DNA of 42,143 nt from Candidatus Nomurabacteria bacterium. Its GTDB lineage: Bacteria; Patescibacteriota; Minisyncoccia; Phycocordibacterales; UBA9973. The stretch lies in NCBI GenBank assembly GCA_026396065.1, contig JAPLXO010000004.1:82387-124529 (forward strand). Direction: 5' to 3'. Positions 9,074 through 17,524 of the stretch are shown here, in pieces; position 1 is the first letter of the stretch, and each line of letters begins with the position of its first letter. The notes beneath the pieces were generated by a model. The model saw nothing but the letters and a program-made list of their open reading frames with translations. It ran no database searches and was not told where the DNA came from. Made by a program: the position numbers and the translations under genes.

Positions 9074-9314
9074 TTGTTGAAAAAGTGTTGAGAAGTGTAA
9101 ATAATTATTATAATAAAGTTTAATAAAAAAGAGTATTAAAAAATAAAAGATAAAATAATTAAAAGTTCAAATAGTTATTATAAAGAAGAAAAAATTAAAA
9201 TTAACAAAAAAGTATTTGTTAATAAGGGTAAAAAAAGTTATACACTTATTAACATAGATAATAGTAATAATAAATTTATATAAGAAGATATTAGAAATTA
9301 AATGAATAACAAAT
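9074..9314. other. Putative replication origin (oriC) between dnaA and dnaN
   Basis: A 241-nt gap made almost only of A and T, suited to be a duplex-unwinding element. It has DnaA-box-like words: TTATACACT at 9238-9246 (one mismatch to TTATNCACA), and on the other strand TTTACACTT and CTCAACACT near 9082-9100. GAGAAGTGT at 9090-9098 repeats the word upstream of dnaA. No ORF of note. The gene order around it supports an origin; the box assignment is inference. Confidence 0.6.
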
Positions 9315-10412
9315 ATGAAACTAGAATGTAACTTCGAAAAATTAAAAAATAGTATTGGGCAAGTAGAAAAAGTAACTGGAAAAAATTTAACACTTCCAAT
9401 TTTAAGTTCTATACTTTTAATAGCTTCAGGTAAAACATTAAAATTAAGGGCAACAAACTTAAGTGTCGGTGTGGAAATAGAAATTCCAGCTAAAATAGAA
9501 AAAGAGGGCGTAATAGCTGTTTCCGGATCTGTCTTATCAAATGTTTTTTCTAATATTTTTCAAACAGAAAATATTATTCTTGAAGAGTCTGAAAATAATA
9601 TAATAATAAAAACAAAAAAAAGTAAAATAAAATTAAAGTGTCAACCTTATGAAGATTTTCCAACAATTCCAGTCGTTTCAGGGGATTCTTTTAATATAGA
9701 TTCTACTAAATTAGTAGATGGCATAAAATCTGTTTATTACAGTTCGGCTGTTTCAGATATTAAACCAGAAATTTCAAGTGTTTATGTGTATTCAAACGAA
9801 GATAGTTTGGTTTTTGTTTCCACAGACTCTTTTCGTTTAGCAGAGAAAAAAGTAAAAATAAAAGGTATTGTAGATGTTTCTGGTATTTTGTTGCCATTTA
9901 AAAACATTCCTGAAATTATAAGGATCTTTGGAGATATAAAAGGAGATTTGACTGTATTTTTTAATAAAAATCAAATTTCTATAGCATTTGAAGGTGTTTA
10001 TTTTACATCCAGAGTAATTGATGGAATTTTCCCAGACTACAAACAAATTATGCCAAAAGAAAACACAACAGAAGCAATAATTTTAAAACAAGATTTGCTG
10101 AGTGCTTTAAAATTATCAAACATCTTTTCAGATAAATTTAATCAATTAAATCTAGTAATTAAACCAAAAGAAAAAGTTTTTGAAATTTCTTCATCAAACT
10201 CTATCGTTGGGGAAAACAACACAACACTTGATGCTGCTTTGACTGGTGAAAACGTAGAACTATCTTTTAATTATAAATATTTTTTAGACTGTTTAACTTC
10301 TGTTAATTCCGACAGCCTTTCTTTAAAACTAAACCAAGCGAATCGCCCCATGGTCATCTCTGGTGTATCAGATACTTCCTTTACATATCTTATAATGCCA
10401 ATGAATAGATAA
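9315..10412 (+). CDS. dnaN: DNA polymerase III beta sliding clamp
   Basis: A 365-aa beta clamp, the ring that tethers DNA polymerase III to DNA. It has the normal length and three-domain pattern: the N-terminal MKLECNFEKLKNSIGQVEKV with TLPILSSILL, a central DSFRLAEKKV typical of domain II, and a C-terminal end PMVISGVSDTSFTYLIMPMNR that matches the family's closing ...YLIMPMR. It follows dnaA across the presumed origin, and a short gene starts 7 nt after its stop. No Shine-Dalgarno precedes the ATG. Confidence 0.97.
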   Translation: MKLECNFEKLKNSIGQVEKVTGKNLTLPILSSILLIASGKTLKLRATNLSVGVEIEIPAKIEKEGVIAVSGSVLSNVFSNIFQTENIILEESENNIIIKTKKSKIKLKCQPYEDFPTIPVVSGDSFNIDSTKLVDGIKSVYYSSAVSDIKPEISSVYVYSNEDSLVFVSTDSFRLAEKKVKIKGIVDVSGILLPFKNIPEIIRIFGDIKGDLTVFFNKNQISIAFEGVYFTSRVIDGIFPDYKQIMPKENTTEAIILKQDLLSALKLSNIFSDKFNQLNLVIKPKEKVFEISSSNSIVGENNTTLDAALTGENVELSFNYKYFLDCLTSVNSDSLSLKLNQANRPMVISGVSDTSFTYLIMPMNR

Positions 10413-10418
10413 AATAAG

Positions 10419-10676
10419 ATGATAGAAATAAAAGATTTATTACTTCATTTTAAAAGCTCTCTCCTTTATGAAGGATTAAAGAAAGATTCTGTACGTAGAA
10501 TTATTTCCGAAGCGATAAAAGTAGAAATAAAACAGGAAGATATTGAAATAAAAAACAGTGTAATAAAACTAAATATAAAACCAATCTATAAAAATGAAAT
10601 TTTCCTTAAACGTGATTTAATTTTAGAAAAATTACAACAAGAACTCGGTAAAAAATCTCCAACTGAGTTAAGATAA
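10419..10676 (+). CDS. Short DUF721/DciA-like protein (tentative)
   Basis: An 85-aa protein cotranscribed with dnaN (6-nt spacing). The C-terminal half reads as a beta strand plus helix, NSVIKLNIKPIYKNEIFLKR followed by DLILEKLQQELG, like the end of DUF721/DciA proteins (a V-strand, then a helix that closes with L-x-x-L-x-x-x-LG). DciA loads replicative helicase in bacteria without DnaC, and its gene often lies in the dnaA-dnaN-recF area, which fits. The resemblance is short; a lineage-specific small protein is the alternative. It converges with the PBP gene, 4 nt apart. Confidence 0.45.
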   Translation: MIEIKDLLLHFKSSLLYEGLKKDSVRRIISEAIKVEIKQEDIEIKNSVIKLNIKPIYKNEIFLKRDLILEKLQQELGKKSPTELR

Positions 10677-10680
10677 ATTT

Positions 10681-13197
10681 TTAATTTATAACATTAAAAA
10701 CTGATACTGTTTCAGAGCGGTTAAACACAGTGTCATACGAAATTAATTTTATTTCATTTACATTAATAAGGTTATCCAGTTCAGAAGGAGTAAAGGAAAA
10801 GTTAAACGGTGGTCTTATTGTTTGTATGTAAGTATTATTTATAAAAATATCTATTTTTGCTAGTGGATATCTACCAGTGCTAGTAATTTGTAAGTTCACT
10901 GTTTGGTTAGCTGGTGTAGGGATACTGTTATTTGGGTTTATAATCGTCACTACAGGTTTATTTGCATCAATATGGACATCATCAAAACCTGTTGGAATTT
11001 CAGACTGGCTGACCCACGTATAATTCACATGATGGTTTGTTAACCAGTTTTGTATTGGAATTTCCCAACGCTCAAATTGTGAATCATCAGATGGGTTTGT
11101 GGGTGCTGGACCTAGAATATCGTTTTTATTTACCCAGTAAAGTATTGAGTGAGGATTACTAATTACTTTTTCTATTTTTGTTTCCTTTGGTGTGTTTACT
11201 GTAGCTAATTTACCAGAGATGCTATCAACAAAAAAATTTTCATTTCCTTGCCAAATTCCACGTAAAACAGGTTTTACTTTTCCTGGATCAATTTCTGTGT
11301 TTGGTTTTTCAAATTTTTCTTCAGGTAATTTTGTTAATGCATAACTTATGAACTTATTCCAAATTGGTCCTGCGAGTGCAGCACCTCCTTTTTTCATTGG
11401 CTTATTGTCATTATTTCCTGCCCACACACCAACTGTAATATTTGGTGTGTAACCAATAGTCCAAGCATCCTTGTCGTTGTTTGTTGTTCCTGTTTTTACC
11501 GCTACATCTTTGTCTTTTACTAAAATTTGAGAGTTTGCACCAAATGTTGGAGTTCTTGCTACATTGTCTGAAAGAATATCTGAAATAGTTAATGCGACAT
11601 TTTTTGTTAAAACCTCTTTTGTATTTGGTGTATATTGTTCTAAAATATTTCCACTACTATCTTCTATTTTTAAAATTCCAATATAGGGATTTCTTGTTCC
11701 GTTGTTTGCAAATACGCTATAAGCTGATGTCATATCTAAAAGAGTTGCTTCACCACCTCCAATAACAAGTGTTAATCCATATTGGCCTGTATTTGTAAGT
11801 GTGCTTATTCCCATATCTTCAGCTGTTTTAAACGAATCTTTCATTCCTGCAAGATAAAAAAGTTTAACAGCTGGAATGTTTATTGATTGAGCCAATGCAT
11901 TTCTTAGGCTCATTGGTCCACGAAACTTTCCATCATAGTCATCTGGCATATAACAATCTTTTTGGTTGTGTCCACTTGTTGCTTTTCCATATGCATTACA
12001 TGTAGTTTGAAACTCTGTTGGTACATCAAATAATACTGTTTCCGGAGTAAATCCTTTATTAAAGGCTGTTGCATAAATGAATGGCTTGAAAGATGATCCT
12101 GGTTGTCGATTTGCCAATGCTACATTGAAATTTCCTTCAATTTCTTTATCAAAATAATCTCTAGATCCCACCATAGACAATATTCCTCCAGTTTTTGGAT
12201 CTATTGCTACCAACGCAGCATTACCACCATTCCAATTTTTTGCATTTTCTAATGCACCCTCTTTTACAATTTGTTCAGCGTTTTGTTGTAGATCATAATC
12301 AAGAGTAGTAGTAACTTTTAATCCACCTTGTTCTACCAACTCTGCTCCGTATTTCTTTTCAAGATAATCTTTTATATAAAAAACAAAATGTGGTGCTTTT
12401 ATACCACCCGTTTGTTGTGGTAGGAAAGTAACATTTTCATTTTTTGCTTGATCATGTTGTTCTTGTGTTATAAAACCAAGCTCCTTCATTCTACTTAGGA
12501 CAAAGTTTTTTCTATCATCCAATTTTTTTTTATTTTTTCCATAAGGAGAAAGTGTCGTAGGAGATTGTGGTAATGATGCTAAATATGCAGATTGTGCCAA
12601 GGTTAGATCTATGGCACTTATTCCAAAATACATTTTTGAAGCTTCTTCCACGCCGTACACATTTCCACCATAAGGTGATTCATTTAGGTAAAGTTCTAAA
12701 ATTTTTTCTTTAGGCATTGCATTATCTATTTTTATTGCCAATACCCACTCTTTAATTTTTCGACTTATTGTTTTTTTTGAATTTAATAAAGTATTTTTTA
12801 TTAATTGTTGAGTGATTGTTGAACCTCCTTGTGTTTTGCCAATATGAAAGATATTTGCAATTACAGCACGAAATATTGAAGTAATTTTTATTCCACTGTG
12901 ATTATAGAAATCAGAATCTTCGACTGCTACTGTTGCATTTTTAATATTTACACTAATTTCATTAAATGGAATACTTGTTCTTTTTACATCTCTATTTATG
13001 TCGTATAGCAATACTTGTCCTGTTTTATCGTATATTTTAGTGGAATTTACAGTTTTTCTTGTTTCAAAAGAATGAAAATCTGGAATTTTAATAGTCGAAA
13101 TCCAAATAAGAGCAATACTTGCTATAAACATAAAACACCCGGCCCCTAAAAATAGTATATTTTTAAAAAATTTATGTTTTCTTGTCCTTTTCCTCAT
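10681..13197 (-). CDS. Penicillin-binding protein 1A (bifunctional transglycosylase/transpeptidase)
   Basis: An 838-aa class A PBP that polymerises and cross-links peptidoglycan outside the membrane. In order: a basic N-terminus and one TM helix (about aa 13-33); the GT51 domain with VAVEDSDFYNHSGI (catalytic Glu, about aa 92), GGSTITQQLIKN and KEKILELYLNESPYG; the transpeptidase domain with SxxK in RQPGSSFKPF (about aa 367), the SxN motif in AQSINIPAVK and KTG in VKTGTTNNDKDAW. The last 100 residues (from DANKPVVTIINP) form an Ig-like extension. All catalytic motifs are intact. A TATGAT box 6 nt before the ATG predicts a leaderless mRNA, back to back with tyrS. Confidence 0.95.
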   Translation of the reverse strand: MRKRTRKHKFFKNILFLGAGCFMFIASIALIWISTIKIPDFHSFETRKTVNSTKIYDKTGQVLLYDINRDVKRTSIPFNEISVNIKNATVAVEDSDFYNHSGIKITSIFRAVIANIFHIGKTQGGSTITQQLIKNTLLNSKKTISRKIKEWVLAIKIDNAMPKEKILELYLNESPYGGNVYGVEEASKMYFGISAIDLTLAQSAYLASLPQSPTTLSPYGKNKKKLDDRKNFVLSRMKELGFITQEQHDQAKNENVTFLPQQTGGIKAPHFVFYIKDYLEKKYGAELVEQGGLKVTTTLDYDLQQNAEQIVKEGALENAKNWNGGNAALVAIDPKTGGILSMVGSRDYFDKEIEGNFNVALANRQPGSSFKPFIYATAFNKGFTPETVLFDVPTEFQTTCNAYGKATSGHNQKDCYMPDDYDGKFRGPMSLRNALAQSINIPAVKLFYLAGMKDSFKTAEDMGISTLTNTGQYGLTLVIGGGEATLLDMTSAYSVFANNGTRNPYIGILKIEDSSGNILEQYTPNTKEVLTKNVALTISDILSDNVARTPTFGANSQILVKDKDVAVKTGTTNNDKDAWTIGYTPNITVGVWAGNNDNKPMKKGGAALAGPIWNKFISYALTKLPEEKFEKPNTEIDPGKVKPVLRGIWQGNENFFVDSISGKLATVNTPKETKIEKVISNPHSILYWVNKNDILGPAPTNPSDDSQFERWEIPIQNWLTNHHVNYTWVSQSEIPTGFDDVHIDANKPVVTIINPNNSIPTPANQTVNLQITSTGRYPLAKIDIFINNTYIQTIRPPFNFSFTPSELDNLINVNEIKLISYDTVFNRSETVSVFNVIN

Positions 13198-13203
13198 TCT
13201 TTT

Positions 13204-13209
13204 ATCATA
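13204..13209 (-). promoter_or_regulatory. PBP1A -10 box, leaderless
   Basis: TATGAT (- strand) ends 6 nt before the PBP1A start codon, inside a 37-nt divergent gap that also holds the tyrS promoter. Confidence 0.55.
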
Positions 13210-13222
13210 GCAAATTGTATGT

Positions 13223-13228
13223 TATTAT
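13223..13228 (+). promoter_or_regulatory. tyrS -10 box, leaderless
   Basis: TATTAT ends 6 nt before the tyrS ATG; no room for a Shine-Dalgarno. Confidence 0.55.
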
Positions 13229-13234
13229 ACGAGT

Positions 13235-14431
13235 ATGAAAGTAATAACTGATGAGAAAAAAATAGATGAAATACTCTCTACTGGAGTAGAAGATATTTTT
13301 GTTAAAGAACATCTTAAAAAACAATTAATGTCGGGTAAGGTATTACGTGTCAAATTTGGTATTGATCCTACAGGTCCTAAAATACATTTAGGTAGAGCTA
13401 TACCACTTCGCAAATTACGTGCCTTTCAAGATTTAGGTCATAAGGCTGTTTTAATTGTTGGTGATTTTACTGCGACTATTGGTGACCCTTCAGATAAATT
13501 AGAGAAGCGTCCAATGCTTACAACAAAACAAATAAAAGAAAACATGAAGGATTATAAAAAACAGATTGGAAAGATCATAGATCTTAAAAAAGCTGAATTT
13601 GTTTACAATAGTAAGTGGCTTGGAAAATTAGGCTTTAAAGAAATTTCAGAATTAGCAGAAAGTTTTTCTTTACAACAAATGTCTAAGAGAAGAAATTTTC
13701 AAGACCGCTTAGAAAAAGATGAAGAAATTTCTTTGCGTGAATTGTTTTATCCTTTAATGCAGGGATATGATAGTGTCGCTGTTAAATCTGATATAGAACT
13801 CGGCGGTTTTGATCAATTATTTAACGTTAAAGCAGGTAGAACAATACAAAAACATTATGGTATGCCAGAGCAAGATATTTTGACTGTTCAAATGCTCGAA
13901 GGTACAGATGGTAGAAAAATGTCTACTTCTTGGGGTAATGTTATTACTATAGTAGATGAACCAAATGATATGTATGGAAAAGTAATGTCTGTAAAAGATG
14001 AATTACTTTCAAAGTATTTCTTGCTTTGTACAGACATACCAATGTCACAAATAAAAGACTTTGAGAAAAAAATTACTGAGGGTATGAATCCTAAAGATTT
14101 TAAAATGGGTTTAGCTTATGAAATTGTAAAAATTTATCATGGAGCCAAGAAAGCCAAAGAAGCACAAGAGAATTTTGTTAAAACTTTTTCTAAAAAAGAA
14201 ATTCCAGACGAAATAGAGGAAGTTAAATGCAATTTTGGTGAAACCTTAGCAGATTTTTTAGTTCTAAAAAAGATTTTAAGCTCAAAAGGGGAATGGCGCA
14301 GGCTGGTAGAGCAAAATGCTATTCATGATTTAAAAAACGATAGTAGAATCACTGATGTAAATTTTAGAGTTTTGGAAAATCTTACTTTAAAGATCGGTAA
14401 AAAAAGATTTTTAAAAATTTTAGTAAAATAA
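13235..14431 (+). CDS. tyrS: Tyrosyl-tRNA synthetase
   Basis: A 398-aa class I synthetase that charges tRNA-Tyr. The HIGH-type motif reads HLGRAIPL (about aa 51), preceded by KFGIDPTGPKI typical of TyrRS. The KMSKS-type loop is GRKMSTSWGN (about aa 227). The catalytic core also shows VGDFTATIGDPSDK and a tyrosine-binding region GGFDQLFNV. A small S4-like RNA-binding domain closes the protein (KKILSSKGEWRRLVEQNAIH onward). The GDFTATIGDPSGK-type motif and missing TIGN block place it in the TyrRS branch with HLG rather than the E. coli-like HVG branch. A strong terminator begins at its stop codon. Confidence 0.95.
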   Translation: MKVITDEKKIDEILSTGVEDIFVKEHLKKQLMSGKVLRVKFGIDPTGPKIHLGRAIPLRKLRAFQDLGHKAVLIVGDFTATIGDPSDKLEKRPMLTTKQIKENMKDYKKQIGKIIDLKKAEFVYNSKWLGKLGFKEISELAESFSLQQMSKRRNFQDRLEKDEEISLRELFYPLMQGYDSVAVKSDIELGGFDQLFNVKAGRTIQKHYGMPEQDILTVQMLEGTDGRKMSTSWGNVITIVDEPNDMYGKVMSVKDELLSKYFLLCTDIPMSQIKDFEKKITEGMNPKDFKMGLAYEIVKIYHGAKKAKEAQENFVKTFSKKEIPDEIEEVKCNFGETLADFLVLKKILSSKGEWRRLVEQNAIHDLKNDSRITDVNFRVLENLTLKIGKKRFLKILVK

Positions 14432-14457
14432 AAAAATCCCCACAACGGGGATTTTTT
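14431..14457 (+). terminator. Intrinsic terminator after tyrS
   Basis: An 11-bp perfect stem AAAAAATCCCC / GGGGATTTTTT with loop ACAAC, directly after the tyrS stop. A-tract on one side and T-tract on the other allow action on both strands. Confidence 0.9.
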
Positions 14458-14465
14458 TATTTTAC

Positions 14466-14594
14466 TCAAGATTCATCATCTGGTATACCATATCCTCCAA
14501 ATTCACTCTCTTCATCACCAAGATTTTCCAAATCCATGTCTTTTAATTCTACCTCTAACTCCTCATCATCTTTTAATTCATCATTATAACTCAT
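14466..14594 (-). CDS. Small acidic protein (42 aa, tentative)
   Basis: ATG to TGA encodes 42 aa, nearly all acidic: MSYNDELKDDEELEVELKD followed by MDLENLGDEESEFGGYG and IPDDES. In-frame residues upstream of the ATG (YYQGRFKKFQNKKVY) are basic and open, so a longer form from a non-ATG start is possible. The skewed composition, clean start and position downstream of ruvC ahead of a terminator make it plausible, but no family is recognised. A role as an acidic tail protein (RNA polymerase delta-like) would be a guess. Confidence 0.4.
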   Translation of the reverse strand: MSYNDELKDDEELEVELKDMDLENLGDEESEFGGYGIPDDES

Positions 14595-14693
14595 ATAAAC
14601 TTTTTTATTTTGAAATTTTTTAAAACGACCTTGATAATAAATTATTTTTTTTAATTTCTTATTTTATATCAAATATAGTTTGCTTCTGCAATC

Positions 14694-15200
14694 TTATTTT
14701 TTATAAACTGTGGATAAGTGTGCGAAGCCTGTGATGGCTATTGCTATAGCATCGAGCTCATCGTCACTTTTTTTAGAATTGTCTATATTTACAAGCATTT
14801 TAACCATACGCATTACTTGCTCTTTATCTGCTTTACCGTAACCTGTCGTTGCTATTTTTATTTGTGGTGGTGATGCTTCAAATATTTTTAAATCTGCTTT
14901 GATTGCTTCATATATTACTACTCCACGCGCTTCGGCTACATGCATAACTGTCTTTTGATTTGTAGTTAAAAATAAAGTTTCGATTGCGAGGATTTCTGGT
15001 TTGTATTTTTTTATCACAGACTGAACCTGTTCACCTATAAGCTTTAGCCTATCAGCGAATTCTAATTTAGCTGAAGTTTTAAAACATTCAGAAAAAACGA
15101 CAGTATTTTTCTGTGTCGCGCCGTAGCCTTTAGCGGAGGGGGATTCTAATACTGCTATACCTAATCTTTCAAACCCCGGATCAATGCCTAAAATTCTCAT
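14694..15200 (-). CDS. ruvC: Holliday junction endonuclease RuvC
   Basis: A 168-aa RuvC resolvase that cuts Holliday junctions moved by RuvAB. The RNase H-fold active site is visible: Asp in MRILGIDPGFERLG, Glu in ILAIETLFL, and the C-terminal acidic pair in SDDELDAIAIAI. The PPQIKIATTGYGKADKEQV segment is also typical. It follows yebC by 27 nt, yet TATAAT at 15207-15212 lies 6 nt before its ATG, so it also has its own promoter. ruvB and ruvA are elsewhere in the window. Confidence 0.96.
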   Translation of the reverse strand: MRILGIDPGFERLGIAVLESPSAKGYGATQKNTVVFSECFKTSAKLEFADRLKLIGEQVQSVIKKYKPEILAIETLFLTTNQKTVMHVAEARGVVIYEAIKADLKIFEASPPQIKIATTGYGKADKEQVMRMVKMLVNIDNSKKSDDELDAIAIAITGFAHLSTVYKK

Positions 15201-15206
15201 AAGTTA

Positions 15207-15212
15207 ATTATA
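15207..15212 (-). promoter_or_regulatory. ruvC -10 box, leaderless
   Basis: A perfect TATAAT on the - strand, 6 nt before the ruvC ATG and within the short yebC-ruvC gap. Confidence 0.65.
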
Positions 15213-15227
15213 ACAGATAGAGGTTAT

Positions 15228-15767
15228 TTACTCGGCGTTTGTAAAAACTTCTTGCACGTCGTCGTAGTTTTCTAATTCGTTTATTATTGTTTCGAGTAAA
15301 TTAGCATCTTCTTCCGAATTTATTTCAGTGAACATATTTGGTTTCCAAACTAAACCTTCGGGTGAAAGTTCTTTTGTGAAACTCCATGCTACAGATCCGA
15401 TACCACCGAGTGCGAAGCCATGCTTCGTCATTATGTGACGAATGTCTTGTGCTGAACGATTTTTACTATCAGTGAGAACTTCGATAATTATTCCCACACC
15501 TCCAGGGCCGTAGGCTTCATAGGTGATAGAATCCATTTGAGCTGAAGGTTCGCTGGCTTTTTTTATTGCGCGGTCAACATTATCAGTAGGGAGGCCTTCT
15601 CTCTTTGCTTTTGCTATTGCAGCTTTTAATCCTGGAGCTTCTCTGTTTCCTCCGCAGTTTTTTGCTTCGGCTGTAAGTAGGCGCACCATTTTAGTAAAGA
15701 TTTTATGTGTATCTTTACCATTTGCTTCCTTTTTCATTTTATTTTTTACCCACTGTGAATGACTCAT
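15228..15767 (-). CDS. yebC: YebC/PmpR/TACO1 family protein (short form)
   Basis: A 179-aa YebC family protein. The N-terminal signature is present in a variant form (MSHSQWVKNKMKKEANGKD rather than AGHSKWANIKHRK), followed by IFTKMVRLLTAEAKNCGG, GLPTDNVDRAIKKA and the conserved YEAYGPGGVGIIIEVLTDNKNR-like core (here LTDSKNR). Typical members are about 240 aa; this one ends at DVQEVFTNAE, so the C-terminal domain is cut back. The family acts as a regulator or as a translation factor at proline-rich or pausing sites. It is transcribed with ruvC, a common neighbour. Confidence 0.92.
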   Translation of the reverse strand: MSHSQWVKNKMKKEANGKDTHKIFTKMVRLLTAEAKNCGGNREAPGLKAAIAKAKREGLPTDNVDRAIKKASEPSAQMDSITYEAYGPGGVGIIIEVLTDSKNRSAQDIRHIMTKHGFALGGIGSVAWSFTKELSPEGLVWKPNMFTEINSEEDANLLETIINELENYDDVQEVFTNAE

Positions 15768-15776
15768 ATGTTCGTT

Positions 15777-15782
15777 ATTATA
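15777..15782 (-). promoter_or_regulatory. yebC -10 box, near-leaderless
   Basis: TATAAT on the - strand, 9 nt before the yebC ATG, predicting a leader of about 2-3 nt. Confidence 0.6.
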
Positions 15783-15805
15783 CTATTTTATATAGCTTAA
15801 ACAGC

Positions 15806-15834
15806 TTGACATTTAGCATATAAAATGCTAGTAT
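15806..15834 (+). promoter_or_regulatory. Promoter of the 93-aa gene (TTGACA, extended -10)
   Basis: TTGACA, 17-nt spacer ending in TGC, then TAGTAT (or TATAAT 3 nt further on). An inverted repeat TAGCAT-ATAAA-ATGCTA lies between the boxes and could be an operator. Its TGC-TA pattern recurs in the promoters of the leader-RNA genes. Confidence 0.65.
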
Positions 15835-15862
15835 AATAGAAACAATTTAAAACAATAGCAAA

Positions 15863-16144
15863 ATGAAAAAAGTTCCTTTTACATTGAAGAGCTTAACAGC
15901 TCTAACCCTAAGCAACGGTAATCTGCTTGTGAACCTAAGCACAATCTTAGGAAGACCGTTTTATTTCTTTATGTCTCCCGAAGGACAGATTGTTCCTTCA
16001 GAGAAAGTGCCTACTTCTAAGATGTGGAAGTCGGCCACAAAAGGAAAAAATCCAAAAGTTCCTTTCGAGGTGGATGACAATCAAAGAAAGCTTGCATTAA
16101 TCGCAAGCAAAAAAGAGATTGTAAATCCAAAAAGAAAATTATAA
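15863..16144 (+). CDS. Small basic protein of unknown function (93 aa)
   Basis: I do not recognise this gene. It encodes a 93-aa, lysine-rich protein: MKKVPFTLKSLTALTLSNGN, a hydrophobic middle (LLVNLSTILGRPFYFFMSPE) that could be a buried beta region, then WKSATKGKNPKVPF and a basic tail ending NPKRKL. There is no signal peptide. It is a single-gene unit: strong TTGACA promoter, about 20-nt leader, and an intrinsic terminator shortly after the stop. The strong promoter and small basic product suggest a well-expressed nucleic-acid- or ribosome-associated protein, which is inference only. Confidence 0.65.
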   Translation: MKKVPFTLKSLTALTLSNGNLLVNLSTILGRPFYFFMSPEGQIVPSEKVPTSKMWKSATKGKNPKVPFEVDDNQRKLALIASKKEIVNPKRKL

Positions 16145-16165
16145 TTGGAAAGTGATATGAATAAA

Positions 16166-16199
16166 GTCCGGCCCCATAAGGTCGGACTATTATTTTTTT
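16166..16199 (+). terminator. Intrinsic terminator after the 93-aa gene
   Basis: Stem GTCCGGCC / GGTCGGAC (8 bp with one G-U), loop CCATAA, followed by a T-rich run. It sits between convergent units, ending just before the ruvB stop. Confidence 0.85.
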
Positions 16200-16200
16200 A

Positions 16201-17193
16201 CTACTTTATTTCAAATCCCAAATGCTCATACGCTTTGCGGGTCGCAGTACGTCCTCGCGCAGTACGTTCGAGGAGGCCGAGCTGGATCATGTATGGTTCG
16301 ATGACTTCTTCGATCGTCGCTTCTTCTTCGGAAGTTGCAGCAGCGATAGTTTTGAGTCCTACTGGTCCACCATTGAATTTTTCAATAATTATTTCAAGAA
16401 TTTTTCTATCAGCAGAATTGAGCCCGAGCTCATCTACTTCTAAAAGTGCGAGGGCTTTTTTTACAGTTTCACGATCAAATTTATTTTTGTGCACTTGGGC
16501 AAAGTCGCGACAGCGTTTCAAAAAGTAGTTCGCAGTGCGGGGAGTAAAACGAGATCGTTTGGCAATTTCTTCCATCGCTTCTTCATCCACTTCAATATTT
16601 AAAATCTTTGCAGAGCGTAGGAGGATTTGTTTTATTTCTTCCTCACTATAAAATTCCATTCGAAAAGTTCCACCCGAGAAACGAGAGCGAAGGGGAGAAG
16701 AAATAAGTGCCACGCGAGTCGTCGCTGCTATGAGTGTAAATGGTGGTAGGTCTAGCTGGATAGTGCGAGCCGAAGGACCTTTACCAATAATAATATCAAG
16801 TACGCCGGATTCCATCGCTGGGTAGAGGACTTCCTCAATCATTTTATTTAAGCGGTGGATTTCATCTATAAAGATAATATCGCCAGGGGCTAGGTTCGTG
16901 AGGATACTCGCTAAATCACCCACTTTTTCAATAGCAGGGCCGGAAGTTATCTTCATTTGGCGTCCAGATTCTTTGGCTATTAGGTGGGCGAGGGTAGTCT
17001 TACCCAATCCTGGTGGCCCATAGAAAAGTATATGTTCAGGGATATGTCCGCGTTCTTCTGCTGCTCCCAAAAGAATTTTCAAGTTATCTTTTATTACTTT
17101 TTGGCCAATATAGTCATCCCAAGTAGAAGGACGCAAGGTTTGGTCTAAGTGGCTTTCATCCTTATTTATATTGGTTTTTTCATCTTTTGGCAT
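16201..17193 (-). CDS. ruvB: Holliday junction branch migration ATPase RuvB
   Basis: A 330-aa AAA+ motor that drives branch migration with RuvA. Motifs: [12 protein letters not shown] near the N-terminus, Walker [13 protein letters not shown] (about aa 59-70), Walker [13 protein letters not shown], sensor I LIAATTR with the RuvB-specific SSPLRSRF arginine-finger region, and a C-terminal winged helix ending in [20 protein letters not shown]. Length is normal. Several stretches use GC-richer codons than neighbouring genes. Its start is set by the acidic N-terminus before the conserved LRPSTW block; no nearby TATAAT comparable to the leaderless genes is seen. Confidence 0.97.
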   Translation of the reverse strand: MPKDEKTNINKDESHLDQTLRPSTWDDYIGQKVIKDNLKILLGAAEERGHIPEHILFYGPPGLGKTTLAHLIAKESGRQMKITSGPAIEKVGDLASILTNLAPGDIIFIDEIHRLNKMIEEVLYPAMESGVLDIIIGKGPSARTIQLDLPPFTLIAATTRVALISSPLRSRFSGGTFRMEFYSEEEIKQILLRSAKILNIEVDEEAMEEIAKRSRFTPRTANYFLKRCRDFAQVHKNKFDRETVKKALALLEVDELGLNSADRKILEIIIEKFNGGPVGLKTIAAATSEEEATIEEVIEPYMIQLGLLERTARGRTATRKAYEHLGFEIK

Positions 17194-17223
17194 ATTTTTA
17201 TGATTTATTTCCGAATAATTTAC

Positions 17224-17252
17224 TTGACATTTTATTTTGGTTATGCTATGCT
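17224..17252 (+). promoter_or_regulatory. Promoter reading toward the structured RNA
   Basis: TTGACA, 17-nt spacer ending in TATGC, then TATGCT. It has the same TGC-TA extended -10 layout as the leader-RNA promoters. A second start is possible from TATAAT at 17318-17323. Confidence 0.55.
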
Positions 17253-17257
17253 TTCAG

Positions 17258-17288
17258 TGTTGACATGTTATCAACATACATATCCACA
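17258..17288. promoter_or_regulatory. Inverted repeat with DnaA-box-like words
   Basis: TGTTGA-N7-TCAACA forms an inverted repeat, overlapping TTATCAACA (17268-17276, identical to the word upstream of dnaA) and followed by ATATCCACA (17280-17288). It could be a DnaA-responsive operator; evidence is limited to these words. Confidence 0.35.
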
Positions 17289-17375
17289 TTATAGCATTTG
17301 CTACGTATTGTATATAGTATAATAGTTACACGAGGTTAAGGTTTTCTTGAAGCGCCACTAGGCGTTTTGTTTTTA

Positions 17376-17524
17376 AGGAAGGCATTAATCTTTAAGCAAT
17401 CAGCCCCCGGTTCTACAGTTTTGCATAGGACGTTTTGGTTTCTAATTTATTATTTTCTGGAACCATCCTATAATGATCTGTTACTTTTGGAGCTTAGCTC
17501 CGAAAGGATTGTTTAAAGATTAAT
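17376..17524 (+). ncRNA. Unassigned structured RNA with 20-bp closing stem
   Basis: The 381-nt gap between ruvB and pilB has no credible ORF but holds a folded RNA. GCATTAATCTTTAAGCAATC near 17377 pairs over 20 positions (one G-U) with GATTGTTTAAAGATTAATGC ending near 17527, followed by a T-run. Inside are a hairpin with ATAGGA/TCCTAT and TGGTTTC/GGAACCA helices, and GGAGC-TTA-GCTCC. A further hairpin GCGCC-ACTA-GGCGT precedes the closing stem. The + orientation is chosen from the promoter and the terminal T-run. A long closing stem over an open centre recalls 6S RNA, but I cannot match a family. Confidence 0.6.

Noticed and set aside
16145-16528. 127-codon + strand frame
   Set aside because: It is antisense to ruvB and crosses the terminator at 16166-16199.
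17376-17524. tmRNA, RNase P RNA or SRP RNA assignment for the structured RNA
   Set aside because: No tRNA-like ends, no RNase P core words and no SRP apical loop were found; left unassigned.
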